From NCBI GenBank assembly GCA_023957375.1, contig JAMLHB010000003.1, forward strand, positions 131,830 to 195,829: DNA of 64,000 nt, given 5' to 3'. The notes under the pieces were generated by a model. That model made no database searches, was not told the origin of the DNA, and was given only the letters and a program-made list of their open reading frames with translations. The first letter of the stretch is position 1. Each line of letters begins with the position of its first letter. The position numbers and the translations under genes were made by a program. This DNA is from Flavobacteriales bacterium. GTDB lineage: Bacteria > Bacteroidota > Bacteroidia > Flavobacteriales_F > PHOS-HE28. This document shows, piece after piece, positions 27,533 through 35,350 of this stretch.

Positions 27533-27549
27533 TAACGTTGCGGCAACAT
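27533..27549 (+). promoter_or_regulatory. Candidate Pho-box-like repeat between phoR and the Na/Pi cotransporter
   Basis: TTAACGTTGCGGCAACAT: AAC at 27534 and 27545 are 11 bases apart. A -7-like TAATTTTCG lies at 27558, 18 bases before the transporter ATG at 27576. The site is in the shared divergent region and could serve both genes. Inferred from spacing alone. Confidence 0.42.
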
Positions 27550-27575
27550 GGGCGGGGTAATTTTCGCCCTTTGGC

Positions 27576-29270
27576 ATGGCCATGCAGGGGTTCGGTCTTT
27601 GGGGCTTGTTGATGCTGGCAGGCTCGTTGGGGTTGCTGGTCTTCGGCATGAAGCTGATGAGCGCCAGCCTGCAGCAGGTGGCCGGCCCCCGGATGCGCCG
27701 CGGGGTGGATGCCCTTACGGAAGGCCGTTCGAGGGGCGTGTTCACCGGGCTGGCCCTCACTGCGGTGATGCAGTATTCGTCCGTGGTGGCCGTGATGGTG
27801 GTGAGCTTCGTGAACTCCGGGATCCTGTCGCTGCGGCGCGCCATCCCCGTGCTGATCGGGGCCAACATCGGCACCACGCTGAAGCTGCTGCTGTTCGCGG
27901 CCATCGGCTTCTCCGCCTGGCAATTGTCCTCCGTGGCGCTGCCCCTGTTGGCACTGGCCTTGCCGTTGTTGCTTGCCCGCTCGCCCCGGCTGAAAACGGC
28001 CAGCAACCTGCTGGTGGGCATGGCGCTTCTTTTCCTGGCCATCGGCCTGGTCCGCGACCATGTGCCCCCCCCTTCGGCGGCCACCATGGGCTTTTTGCAC
28101 ACGCTCCAGGACCTCGGTCCGGTCTCGGCCCTCTTGTTCGTGGCCATCGGTGCGTTGCTCGCCATTACGGTGCAATCCTCCAGCGTGGCGCTGGTGCTTA
28201 CCCTCGCGCTTTGCGGGGCCGGCACTATCAACTTTTCCTCCGGGGCAGCGCTGGTGCTTGGGGAGAACATCGGCACCACGTTCACGGCGATCATTGCGGC
28301 ACAGGCGGGCAACGCCTGGGCCAAGCGTGCAGCGCGGGCGCACCTGCTGGTCAAATTGATCGGCGTGGCGGGGGCGCTGGTGCTCTTCAAGCCGTTGCTG
28401 GAGGGCATTGCCGCGCTCACGCAGTGGATCAACGGCGCCGATCCGCGCACCGATGCTTCCGTCCTTAAATGGGCGTTGGCCTACCTGCATTTTGCCTTCA
28501 ATGTGCTCAACGGGCTGATCCTGCTGCAATGCGTGCCTTGGCTTGAACGGATAGTGACCCGCTGGGTGCCCGCGCACAACGCGCCCGATGCGCAACACCG
28601 CCTCACCTACATGGAAGACCCGATGATGGCCCTCACGCCGGAGCTTTCCCTGCTGGAGGCGGAGAACGAGGCCGTGAACCAGGCCAAGCGTTGCGAACGG
28701 ATGGTGGGCATGGTGCGCAAGCTTCTCCTTACCGCCGACCCGGAAGCTCAGGCCGCGCTGCATAAGCGCATTGCCAAGTACGCACGGATCAGCGAACGCG
28801 TGGAGCTTGAACTAAGCCGGTTCCTTGCGCAGGCGGGCATCGGGGCAACGGGGGAAGCCACTGGCAGGCGCCTGGAAACCATGCGGTCGGTGGCGCACAG
28901 CCTGGAACGGACCGCCGCGTCGCTCCTGCTCATGGCCCGCACCTTGGAGCACCGCACCGCAGAGGGCTTGTGGTTCGATCCGGTCCAGCGCCGGGACCTG
29001 CTCTCCCTGTTCGACCTGCTGGAACAGGCCGCGCGCATCGCCGTGCGCAATTTGGAGGAGCCCGGAACATGCGACTTGGGCGAGGCGGAGCGCACCGATC
29101 AGGCGCTCAGGCAACATGGCAGGAGCGCGCGCACCGGTCCGGAACCGCAACCTGATGCGGGCACCCGGGCATTGCGCTCAAGTCCAGTACTATCCGCGCT
29201 GCTGGGCACCGGGGAGGAAGTGGGAGGCCACTTGCTGAACATCTCCAGGGTGCTGGCCGCAGCACAGTGA
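27576..29270 (+). CDS. Na/Pi cotransporter family protein with PhoU-like C-terminal domain
   Basis: 564 residues. The N-terminal two thirds is a membrane domain with two inverted repeats. Each holds the family's serine-rich signature (VMQYSSVVAVMVVSFVNSGI in the first, ITVQSSSVALVLTLALCGAG in the second), and both are followed by GANIGTT or GENIGTT. The C-terminal third is helical and PhoU-like (NQAKRCERMVGMVRKLLLTA, SVAHSLERTAASLLLMART). Homologues move phosphate with Na+. The gene begins 18 bases after TAATTTTCG and divergently from phoR. It lies between the kinase and regulator genes, an unusual interruption of a two-component pair. Confidence 0.92.
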   Translation: MAMQGFGLWGLLMLAGSLGLLVFGMKLMSASLQQVAGPRMRRGVDALTEGRSRGVFTGLALTAVMQYSSVVAVMVVSFVNSGILSLRRAIPVLIGANIGTTLKLLLFAAIGFSAWQLSSVALPLLALALPLLLARSPRLKTASNLLVGMALLFLAIGLVRDHVPPPSAATMGFLHTLQDLGPVSALLFVAIGALLAITVQSSSVALVLTLALCGAGTINFSSGAALVLGENIGTTFTAIIAAQAGNAWAKRAARAHLLVKLIGVAGALVLFKPLLEGIAALTQWINGADPRTDASVLKWALAYLHFAFNVLNGLILLQCVPWLERIVTRWVPAHNAPDAQHRLTYMEDPMMALTPELSLLEAENEAVNQAKRCERMVGMVRKLLLTADPEAQAALHKRIAKYARISERVELELSRFLAQAGIGATGEATGRRLETMRSVAHSLERTAASLLLMARTLEHRTAEGLWFDPVQRRDLLSLFDLLEQAARIAVRNLEEPGTCDLGEAERTDQALRQHGRSARTGPEPQPDAGTRALRSSPVLSALLGTGEEVGGHLLNISRVLAAAQ

Positions 29271-29298
29271 ACGCGCGCCAGCAGGGCACGGATCCACC

Positions 29299-29973
29299 TC
29301 ACGCCTCGAACCGGTAGCCCATGCCCTTCACTGTGCCGATGCGGTCGTCGCCGAGTTTCTCGCGCAGCTTGCGGATGTGGACATCGATCGTGCGGTCGCC
29401 CACGATCACCTCATTGCCCCACACGCGTGCATAGATCTCATCCCGCAGGAACACCTTGCCCGGTTTGCTCATCAGCAAGGCCAGCAGTTCGAATTCCTTC
29501 TTAGGCAGCTGGAGTGTTTTGTCATCCTTGGTAACGGTAACGCGTTCCAGGTCCACCCGAATGCCGTTCGACTCCAGCACTTTCGAATCTTCGCCCTTGG
29601 TTCCTGACCGCTTTAACAACGCCTGCACTTTGGAGACGAACACCTTGGGGCGCACCGGCTTGTTGATGTAGTCATCCGCACCGGCCTCGTATCCGGCGAT
29701 GTGGGAATAATCCTCCGTACGCGCCGTGAGAAAGGCGATCAACAAGCCTTCCAAGCCCGGCATCCGCCGCAACTCCCCGCACACCTCCACGCCGTCCATG
29801 CCGGGCATCATGATGTCCAGCACGGCGAGGTCGGGCAGCTCGCGCTTGGCCGTTTGCAGCGCCTCCATGCCATTCACGGCCGTGAAAACGCGGATGCCCT
29901 CGCGCTCCAGATTGTACCGCAGGAGTTCCAGGATGTCCTGTTCATCATCCACCAACAACACCTTCTTTGCCAT
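29299..29973 (-). CDS. phoB: PhoB-like response regulator (receiver plus winged helix)
   Basis: 224 residues. The receiver domain begins KKVLLVDDEQDILELLRYNL, with the phosphorylated aspartate in AVLDIMMPGMDG and the conserved lysine in DDYINKPVRP. The OmpR/PhoB-type winged helix follows (LQLPKKEFELLALLMSKPGK, EVIVGDRTIDVHIRKLREKL, IGTVKGMGYRFEA). It most likely pairs with the kinase at 26445. The two are split by the divergent transporter gene, which ends 28 bases from this one. An 11-base-spaced AAC repeat lies upstream and could mean autoregulation. Confidence 0.9.
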   Translation of the reverse strand: MAKKVLLVDDEQDILELLRYNLEREGIRVFTAVNGMEALQTAKRELPDLAVLDIMMPGMDGVEVCGELRRMPGLEGLLIAFLTARTEDYSHIAGYEAGADDYINKPVRPKVFVSKVQALLKRSGTKGEDSKVLESNGIRVDLERVTVTKDDKTLQLPKKEFELLALLMSKPGKVFLRDEIYARVWGNEVIVGDRTIDVHIRKLREKLGDDRIGTVKGMGYRFEA

Positions 29974-30010
29974 GTGTGCCGGAGCCGAATGGGTTCAGGT
30001 TCCGCGATGC

Positions 30011-30036
30011 AAATTGACGAACTGCACGTTAACTGA
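30011..30036 (-). promoter_or_regulatory. Upstream region of phoB: 11-base AAC repeat next to a -7-like element
   Basis: On the plus strand AACTG occurs at 30020 and at 30031, 11 bases apart. Just downstream in the gene's direction is TCAATTTG (complement of 30011-30018), one base from TAnnTTTG. The repeat takes the place where a -33 element would lie, as activator boxes do. Inferred. Confidence 0.42.
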
Positions 30037-30091
30037 TCGTGAAATATGCGATGGGCCGGCAGGTTCAGGCCAGGGGCCGGAGAGCGCTGGT

Positions 30092-30178
30092 TCACCAGCC
30101 CCGCAACAACGCCAGCACCACCGCATACCGCGCGGCCTTGCCGATGAACATCAGCAGCAGCACCGGCCAAAAGCGGGG
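30092..30178 (-). pseudogene. 3'-end fragment of a yqaA-like gene (left junction of the island)
   Basis: Reading the minus strand gives PRFWPVLLLMFIGKAARYAV, then VLALLRGW and a stop at 30092. This is the C-terminal segment of the intact YqaA-like protein encoded at 35621-36079 (RLWPVLLLMFIGKAARYAVV). The DNA at 30116-30178 matches 35657-35719 in about 60 of 63 bases. Beyond 30178 the similarity stops. This is the arrangement expected for the displaced original 3' end of a gene used as an integration site. Confidence 0.8.
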
Positions 30179-30225
30179 CGTGCTGAAGAAGGTTGGGCAA
30201 TCAGGAAATCAACGGCCAAGGAATG

Positions 30226-30264
30226 GCCCGCCTACGTTGCCAACGCCGACTAGAGCGGGGTTGC
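30226..30264. repeat. REP-like GTTGCnAACGC repeat, copy 1
   Basis: GCCCGC, then ACGTTGCCAACGCCGAC, TAG, and GCGGGGTTGCTG. It resembles the stretch at 62907-62945 (GCGTTGCAAACGCGGAC, GAG, TGTGGGGTT). The core GTTGCCAACG is a short palindrome. It is the kind of dispersed repeat often seen at mobile-DNA margins, and here it is just inside the left end of the island. Confidence 0.5.
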
Positions 30265-30387
30265 TGATAACGATTACGTATATGAAACGTTTGGCATTTC
30301 GAAGCACGTTCCTGTCAAGTTACAAGTACATTTAATACGGGCTGAATTGCTTGATAATGCACTGACTGCCAAATGTTTTATATACGA

Positions 30388-30403
30388 TGTTACAGGTAGG
30401 CGT
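30388..30403. repeat. 16-base inverted repeat flanking the island cargo (left copy)
   Basis: TGTTACAGGTAGGCGT at 30388-30403 is the inverted match (15 of 16) of ACGCTTACCTGTAACA at 35244-35259. The pair brackets the WG-repeat gene on one side and the small peptide gene on the other. It could be the ends of an inner mobile unit or a recombination site. The rest of the 29974-30420 gap shows only the yqaA fragment and the REP-like repeat. Confidence 0.5.
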
Positions 30404-30419
30404 TCTTTCTGTTCGATTG

Positions 30420-31121
30420 TCATACCGTTAATGTTTTTAGTCCTTTTTCATTAATAATTATTTTTTCGCTTTCAAATGTTGTCACCAAAGCAAAACCGTT
30501 ATAAAATGGTTCAATTGTCAAGTAACGATTCTTATAAACTTCGTTTCCTTTCTTGTCAATATGAAACCAACCGTTCTTGTCTTTAGCTGTCGCAAAGTTT
30601 TTGTGGAAAATTCCCAAGTCAAGAAATGATTTGTCGTTGATGAAGTTTCCATTCTTGTCGATGTGTCTGCAAAAACCGTCTTGTGATTTTACACAAGCAA
30701 TTCCGTCTTTGTAGTCTCCTGCGTAAACGTAATTCTCTTTATAGATGCGATTTCCGTTTAGGTCAATATGAAAATAATGGTTGTCAGCATTGCGAACAGG
30801 GCAAATGTTTTCTTGATAGTTACCTGTCCATAAGTAAGAAACTGAATATACTTTGCTGCCTTTTTCATTGATGTGAAACCAACGGTTATCGTCAATAACA
30901 GAAGCTCGATTACAGTAAAAACCAAATGTCCGTGAGTAACGATTTGAGTATAGTTCGTGTCCGTTGGTGTCAATGTGGTAAGCACCTGAATTGTCTTTTA
31001 CTGGTGCAAGTCCTGGAGAATGAAATTTCAATACTTCAATAAAGATTTTGGCGAAAATCGGTTTTCCGTCATTAATAAAATGTGTGTTGTCGTCTGAGAC
31101 TTGTATGTCTTTCCAATTCAT
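30420..31121 (-). CDS. WG-repeat protein
   Basis: 233 residues made almost wholly of repeated units of about 42 residues of the WG type: WFHINEKGSKVY, YFHIDLNGNRIYKENY, FCRHIDKNGNFIND, WFHIDKKGNEVYKNRY. Each is preceded by a segment like GDYKDGIACVKSQD. WG repeats form beta structures thought to bind proteins or glycans, but no biochemical role is settled. There is no signal peptide, so it is probably cytoplasmic. Its ATG overlaps the methyltransferase stop by four bases, so it is the last gene of a coupled operon. Composition is AT-rich like the rest of the island. Confidence 0.85.
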   Translation of the reverse strand: MNWKDIQVSDDNTHFINDGKPIFAKIFIEVLKFHSPGLAPVKDNSGAYHIDTNGHELYSNRYSRTFGFYCNRASVIDDNRWFHINEKGSKVYSVSYLWTGNYQENICPVRNADNHYFHIDLNGNRIYKENYVYAGDYKDGIACVKSQDGFCRHIDKNGNFINDKSFLDLGIFHKNFATAKDKNGWFHIDKKGNEVYKNRYLTIEPFYNGFALVTTFESEKIIINEKGLKTLTV

Positions 31122-32083
31122 TTTTCGAAAATCAAAATGGTTTGTAATTCATTTAATTTGGTTTCGCTATGAAATTGAAAACCTGTATTCTTACAAAGCA
31201 AGATGTATTGAGTTGATGCTCTTTCGTAGCTTTCACACATAGCAGTCATATTAAGCGAAAGCAAAGACAAATCTATTTTTATTTTATCTGAACAGTTTTC
31301 AATTACATATAATGTTCCATTATTTGGCAATGCTTCAAAGCAATTTTTCAAAATGATGCTCACTTTTTTATCATTCCAATCGTGAAGAACCCTTGAAAGG
31401 ATTATAGTTTCTGTTTGATTTGGAATTATGTCAAAGAAACTTCCGCTTATTTTCTTGATACTTGGAATTGATACTTTATCAATAACTTGGGGCAAGTCAA
31501 ACAAAATACATTCTAGGTTTGGAGTTTTATTTTTGATGTTTTCTAAAACTGCTCCATAACCACCACCAACATCCATTACAGATTTGTGTTTGCTGAAATC
31601 AATCACATCGGACAAATTTTTGTAATCATCTTTAGCGTATTCATACATTGCTTTGTGGTAGGCATCAAGTTTTTCAGGATGATTGTTGAGATAATCAAAA
31701 AATGGCTCCCCATAAATTTCTTCAAAAGAACTTTTACCTGTTTTGATTGAATAATCTAAGTATTGCCAAGCGGTTAAATGTTCGCTACTCCAATTCAAAC
31801 AAGCATATTTTAAGCTTTCAGGATTGTTACCTATAAGAAATTCCGATATGGAATTGACCTTGAAATAATGACCACTTTTATCTAAATAACCAGCATTATG
31901 CAGCGCATTTAGCAACAACAATAATTTTTCTTCATTCAATGAAAGTTTTTCAACTAATTGTTTTGCTGTTTTGGCGTCTTGTAAATTATCGAATAAGTCG
32001 AGTTTACAAGCTGAGCTAACAGCCATATATGTCCAATGTTCCGTAAAAAACGATTTGAGTTTATCTCTCATAAATTCTTCCAT
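31118..32083 (-). CDS. SAM-dependent O-methyltransferase-like protein
   Basis: 321 residues. The N-terminal winged-helix dimerisation domain is evident (LDLFDNLQDAKTAKQLVEKL, EKLLLLLNALHNAGYLDKSG). The SAM-binding motif I is SVMDVGGGYGAVLENI, followed by the acidic ILFDLPQVID. Further on come ETIILSRVLHDWNDKKVSII and an LYVIEN strand. This is the O-methyltransferase family of plant and natural-product enzymes; histidine in RVLHDW is the usual catalytic base position. The substrate is unknown. It overlaps the phosphatase gene by 23 bases and the WG gene by four, so expression is coupled. Confidence 0.88.
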   Translation of the reverse strand: MEEFMRDKLKSFFTEHWTYMAVSSACKLDLFDNLQDAKTAKQLVEKLSLNEEKLLLLLNALHNAGYLDKSGHYFKVNSISEFLIGNNPESLKYACLNWSSEHLTAWQYLDYSIKTGKSSFEEIYGEPFFDYLNNHPEKLDAYHKAMYEYAKDDYKNLSDVIDFSKHKSVMDVGGGYGAVLENIKNKTPNLECILFDLPQVIDKVSIPSIKKISGSFFDIIPNQTETIILSRVLHDWNDKKVSIILKNCFEALPNNGTLYVIENCSDKIKIDLSLLSLNMTAMCESYERASTQYILLCKNTGFQFHSETKLNELQTILIFEK

Positions 32084-32630
32084 TTATAAAAGTTAAACCC
32101 GTCATATAGTTTATCCAATTGTCTTTTTTATATACTTTCTTGTTTATACTGAAATGATAAAAGGCAATCAACATATCGTGGGTAATGAAAATAGTAGTTC
32201 CGTTCTCAGTTGAGTTTTCCTTTATGAAACTCGTAATTCTATAATTCAACTCGTCAATGTTAGTCATCCCGGGAATTTCTTCGCCTTTCATAAATTGTTG
32301 ATACATTTTATCAAAACCGTATTGAAGATAAAATTCCCCTGCAATTTTTTCGTCTGTAATGTGAAGGCCGGGCGCGCCTAATGCCTTTGTTTCAATGATT
32401 TCTATTGAACGTCCATAACCTTTTACAAGAAATTCAGCCGTCTGAACACAACGTCCAACGGGACTTGTAAAAATTCTATTGATTTTATTTACTGCTAATT
32501 TTTCTCCAAAACTTTGTGCGTTCTGTTTCCCTTTTTCGTTCAATAGGATTTCATTTCCGAAAGAACCTTGAGGAATGTCATCTCTGTCAGCGTGGCGAAG
32601 TAAAAGCGATATTTTTTCGTTTTCCTTCAT
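32061..32630 (-). CDS. Histidine phosphatase (phosphoglycerate mutase-like) family protein
   Basis: 189 residues. The catalytic RH motif is at the N-terminus (SLLLRHADRDDIPQGSFGNE), where His becomes phosphorylated. A second arginine lies in FTSPVGRCVQTAEFL, and the second histidine in TTIFITHDMLIAF. Family members remove phosphate from sugars, nucleotides, lipids or proteins. In this operon a sugar phosphate or phosphorylated intermediate is a reasonable guess. The ATG follows the stop of the upstream gene with no gap, and the 3' end overlaps the methyltransferase by 23 bases. Confidence 0.88.
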   Translation of the reverse strand: MKENEKISLLLRHADRDDIPQGSFGNEILLNEKGKQNAQSFGEKLAVNKINRIFTSPVGRCVQTAEFLVKGYGRSIEIIETKALGAPGLHITDEKIAGEFYLQYGFDKMYQQFMKGEEIPGMTNIDELNYRITSFIKENSTENGTTIFITHDMLIAFYHFSINKKVYKKDNWINYMTGLTFINGRIYER

Positions 32631-34922
32631 TTAGTTTGGTTTGCGCATATTGCAGGTTTTACATAAATCAATTTTCTTGTAATTCTTAACTAGATTTTGG
32701 TAATTGTCGCTCCGTAATACTTCTTCAATGCTTGTGTTTTCAATGTTTCCAAAGTATCCAAGAGTTTTTCGCATTTCATCTGGGGCGCAACAAGGCGAAA
32801 TATTTCCTGTTGCTGAAACCCAAAGTTCCTTTTCTAAAAACGGACATTCGTAGCTTTCGGGGATTTCTTTGTTTTCGTTTTTCTGTAATGAAATAATGTT
32901 TTCCAAAATCACCTTATCGCCATTTGGCTTGCGGAATTTTTCTTGTGCTTCGTTCGCTTGTTTTACATACTCATTCCATTGCAAAATACTTTCGGGCGTT
33001 GCTTTCATTGATAAATGTTTGATTTCATCAAAATGCGTCCAAAGTTGGTGTCCCTTTACTCTGTCCACACCAAGTTGTGAAGCCAATTTTACGATGTCTG
33101 CTAATTCGTACATATTGTTTTGCATAAACGTAAGTTGAAACGTTACACGGCAGTAATAACCTGTTTTTGCAAAGTGTTCATCACGAATACGGATAAACTC
33201 TTTCACGTTTGCAACTGCTTCTTCAAAGTTTATTTTTAACATTACTTTTTGCGAAGTTTCGGCAGTTGCACCGTTCCAACTTATTTTTACGTCTGTTGTA
33301 ATTGGCACAATTAGTTTCGCCCATTCGGTAACGGTTTTCTCTGTTGTTCTCGGAAATGTTCCGTTAGTTGTCAAATTCATCTTGATGTTGTATTTGTAAC
33401 ACAACTCAATAAAGTGGGCAAAATGCTTGTAGATTAGCGGTTCGCCCATTGTGGACGGTATCATTTCCGTAACACCGATTTTTTTCGCTTGCTCAAAAAT
33501 TGGTTCTAACCATTCTTTCGGCATTCTGCGATGTTTACCGTTTAGTTTTTCTTTGATGTAAGTTGAAAACGGACTGTGTTCTTCGCACATTGTGCAACTC
33601 AAATTACAATCTTCAGGATTTGTGTCAAGCGTAACACGCCAAAGTTTGTAAATGAATTTGCTGTAAATGTTTTCTAGTTCTTTGCAATGGTCTTGAATAT
33701 TTGGAACGCTTCCGTCTGCGGAATACAAATAACCTTTTTCGCCTAACGTTTTCATTTTGTCAGGATTTGAAACAGCAAATTTCATTTGCTCCGCTAAGGA
33801 ATTTGCGTTGCGATGTTCAAACAAAAGTCCGTTTACATTGTGCTGAACATATTCTTTCATTCCGCCAAAATCGGCTGTGATTACAGGAACTTTACACGAT
33901 TGCGCTTCGTGAATTACAAGGGGCGAATTTTCGCCCCAAATACTCGGAACCACAATGCAGTCAACATTTGAAAAAACATCATTCGCCAAATTATGATTGA
34001 TGTATTCTCCCGAAAAATCAATCTTGTTTTTTGAATTTTCGGCTAATGATTTGAAAGCATTTGTGCTTTGTCCGTTTGCTCTGCCAAATATTTTAAGCGT
34101 TGCAGGTTCTTCAATTTGCTTAAATGCTTCAATAAGGATGTTTACTCCTTTTGCTGGAATGTGAGTTCCGATATATCCAAAAGTGTAATTCGTTTTCTCT
34201 TTTGATTTTTCGGTTTGGGTTAGATATTCAGTAGGAAACCCATAATCTAAGTAAATGATTTTGTTTTTGGGAACACCAAAGTCATTGATAAATCTTTCAC
34301 GCAAATAGTTTGAAGGTGCGATAAATAAATCCACTTTGTTGATGATTGCTTTTGTTTCAACCATTCGTTGGTGTATCCAGCTGCTCCAATTTTCAATTTC
34401 TGCGTTTTCGTTTTCCTCTCGTCCACTGAAATAAACTTTATAGCAATCAGTTGCACATTTTTTATTGTTTTGTTTTTCGCATAACTGAAAGTTGTTTTCG
34501 TTTCCAATGCTTCGTGTCAAAAATTGTCCACGTGGACACATTAACCAAAAGTCGTGAAGCGTGTAAACAATAGGAATTTTGAGTTTATTCAGTTCGTCAA
34601 TCAAACCTGTTGAAAGGTGATTAACGTGTCCGATGTGTGCAATATCGGGATTTAATTTTTTCACTAACTCCGAAAAGTTATCGTCCATTTGTTTATGACG
34701 ATAACCGTCTTTGCCTTGTGGATTGTTTACGAAGTATAGCTTTAAATTCTCGTTTATTTTCTGTTCACAAATACTGAAACAATCTGAATACGGATTTTCT
34801 TCTCGTGTAAAAACAGAAACTTTGTGATTCTTTGAAAGTTCGTTACAGATGGATTGGCTGTAAACTTCTGAACCTGCATTATAGTTTGGCGGATAGCCGT
34901 GTATTATTTTTAAAATGTGCAT
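32631..34922 (-). CDS. Glycosyltransferase family 4 / radical SAM-SPASM fusion protein
   Basis: 763 residues from the ATG at 34922 (MHILKIIHGYPPNYNAGSEV); the frame is open 19 codons further but spans a terminator. Residues 1 to about 420 are a GT-B glycosyltransferase (YTLHDFWLMCPRGQFLTR, FGYIGTHIPAKGVNILIEAF, and the donor-site SPLVIHEAQSCKVPVI). From about 430 a radical SAM domain follows, with the 4Fe-4S cysteines in CNLSCTMC (about 439, 443, 446) and the SAM strand STMGEPLIYKHF. The C-terminus has SPASM-type cysteines (YECPFLE, SPCCAPDE, CKTCNMRKPN) for extra Fe-S clusters. The fusion suggests glycosyl transfer coupled to radical modification of a sugar or peptide. First gene of the operon; its stop abuts the phosphatase ATG. 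Confidence 0.86.
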   Translation of the reverse strand: MHILKIIHGYPPNYNAGSEVYSQSICNELSKNHKVSVFTREENPYSDCFSICEQKINENLKLYFVNNPQGKDGYRHKQMDDNFSELVKKLNPDIAHIGHVNHLSTGLIDELNKLKIPIVYTLHDFWLMCPRGQFLTRSIGNENNFQLCEKQNNKKCATDCYKVYFSGREENENAEIENWSSWIHQRMVETKAIINKVDLFIAPSNYLRERFINDFGVPKNKIIYLDYGFPTEYLTQTEKSKEKTNYTFGYIGTHIPAKGVNILIEAFKQIEEPATLKIFGRANGQSTNAFKSLAENSKNKIDFSGEYINHNLANDVFSNVDCIVVPSIWGENSPLVIHEAQSCKVPVITADFGGMKEYVQHNVNGLLFEHRNANSLAEQMKFAVSNPDKMKTLGEKGYLYSADGSVPNIQDHCKELENIYSKFIYKLWRVTLDTNPEDCNLSCTMCEEHSPFSTYIKEKLNGKHRRMPKEWLEPIFEQAKKIGVTEMIPSTMGEPLIYKHFAHFIELCYKYNIKMNLTTNGTFPRTTEKTVTEWAKLIVPITTDVKISWNGATAETSQKVMLKINFEEAVANVKEFIRIRDEHFAKTGYYCRVTFQLTFMQNNMYELADIVKLASQLGVDRVKGHQLWTHFDEIKHLSMKATPESILQWNEYVKQANEAQEKFRKPNGDKVILENIISLQKNENKEIPESYECPFLEKELWVSATGNISPCCAPDEMRKTLGYFGNIENTSIEEVLRSDNYQNLVKNYKKIDLCKTCNMRKPN

Positions 34923-34941
34923 TTTACTTGAATTAAAATTT

Positions 34942-34970
34942 AAAAAAGCAAGCGGGCTTCGCCCGCTTGC
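34942..34970 (-). terminator. Rho-independent terminator after the small peptide gene
   Basis: On the minus strand, GCAAGCGGGC, loop GAA, GCCCGCTTGC, then six T and an AT-rich tail. It lies 12 bases after the stop of the 45-residue peptide gene and 20 bases before the ATG of the fusion gene. The peptide would thus be made mostly from its own short transcript, with readthrough into the operon. Its GC-rich stem contrasts with the AT-rich surroundings. Confidence 0.88.
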
Positions 34971-34981
34971 AGAATGCACAG

Positions 34982-35119
34982 CTATCTCTTACCTTTTTGG
35001 TTCGGATTAAGCTGTTTCCCACGATTACCTTGATTTTTGTCAAAGGTCGTGTTGCTTCCATTAGTTCCCTTGTTTGGGTTCTTAATGTCTGCCTGATGAT
35101 TAGATGATTTGTTTTTCAT
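34982..35119 (-). CDS. Small hydrophilic 45-residue protein
   Basis: Frame from the ATG at 35119 to TAG at 34982. It begins MKNKSSNHQADIKNPNKG, continues TNGSNTTFDKNQGNRGKQ and ends LNPNQKGKR. Very rich in Asn, Lys, Gln and Gly, no Cys, one aromatic, no membrane segment, so probably disordered. A strong terminator follows the stop at once. I recall similar short Asn/Gln-rich proteins in other Bacteroidota but cannot name a function. Its place before a radical SAM operon makes a substrate role imaginable; a general stress-type hydrophilin is the more cautious reading. Confidence 0.6.
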   Translation of the reverse strand: MKNKSSNHQADIKNPNKGTNGSNTTFDKNQGNRGKQLNPNQKGKR

Positions 35120-35350
35120 AAATCACAACAGTTTAGAAGTTACGCCTACTCTTAATTTGCTTTTCGGCATCCGCACCGTCAGTTTTGAATGGACTTCAGA
35201 ATAACCATTTTTTGTCACCGTTGTCAGTTTGTAGTGTCGTTTTACGCTTACCTGTAACAACTTGTTCCCGCATTGCGTCAATTTCCGGACTTGGAAAAGC
35301 TGCCTATTGCGACAACATGTCCCCAACAGGACAAAAGACGCAATGGGCTA
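35120..35350. other. Non-coding stretch holding the right copy of the inverted repeat
   Basis: Between the small peptide gene and the integrase remnant no convincing gene is seen; a 67-codon frame on the minus strand has no protein-like pattern. ACGCTTACCTGTAACA at 35244-35259 pairs with 30388-30403. Composition changes here from AT-rich to the GC-rich background. Confidence 0.5.

Noticed and set aside
27459-28763. N-terminal extension of the histidine kinase frame
   Set aside because: It lies antisense to the Na/Pi cotransporter; the kinase's membrane helices begin right after the ATG at 27458.
30420-34922. Considered as an anti-phage defence system because of the island setting
   Set aside because: No nuclease, NTPase, toxin or sensor domain typical of defence is present; the enzymes point to biosynthesis or modification.
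35123-35326. A 67-codon minus-strand frame near the right end of the island
   Set aside because: No domain or hydrophobic pattern and it covers the inverted repeat; more likely non-coding.
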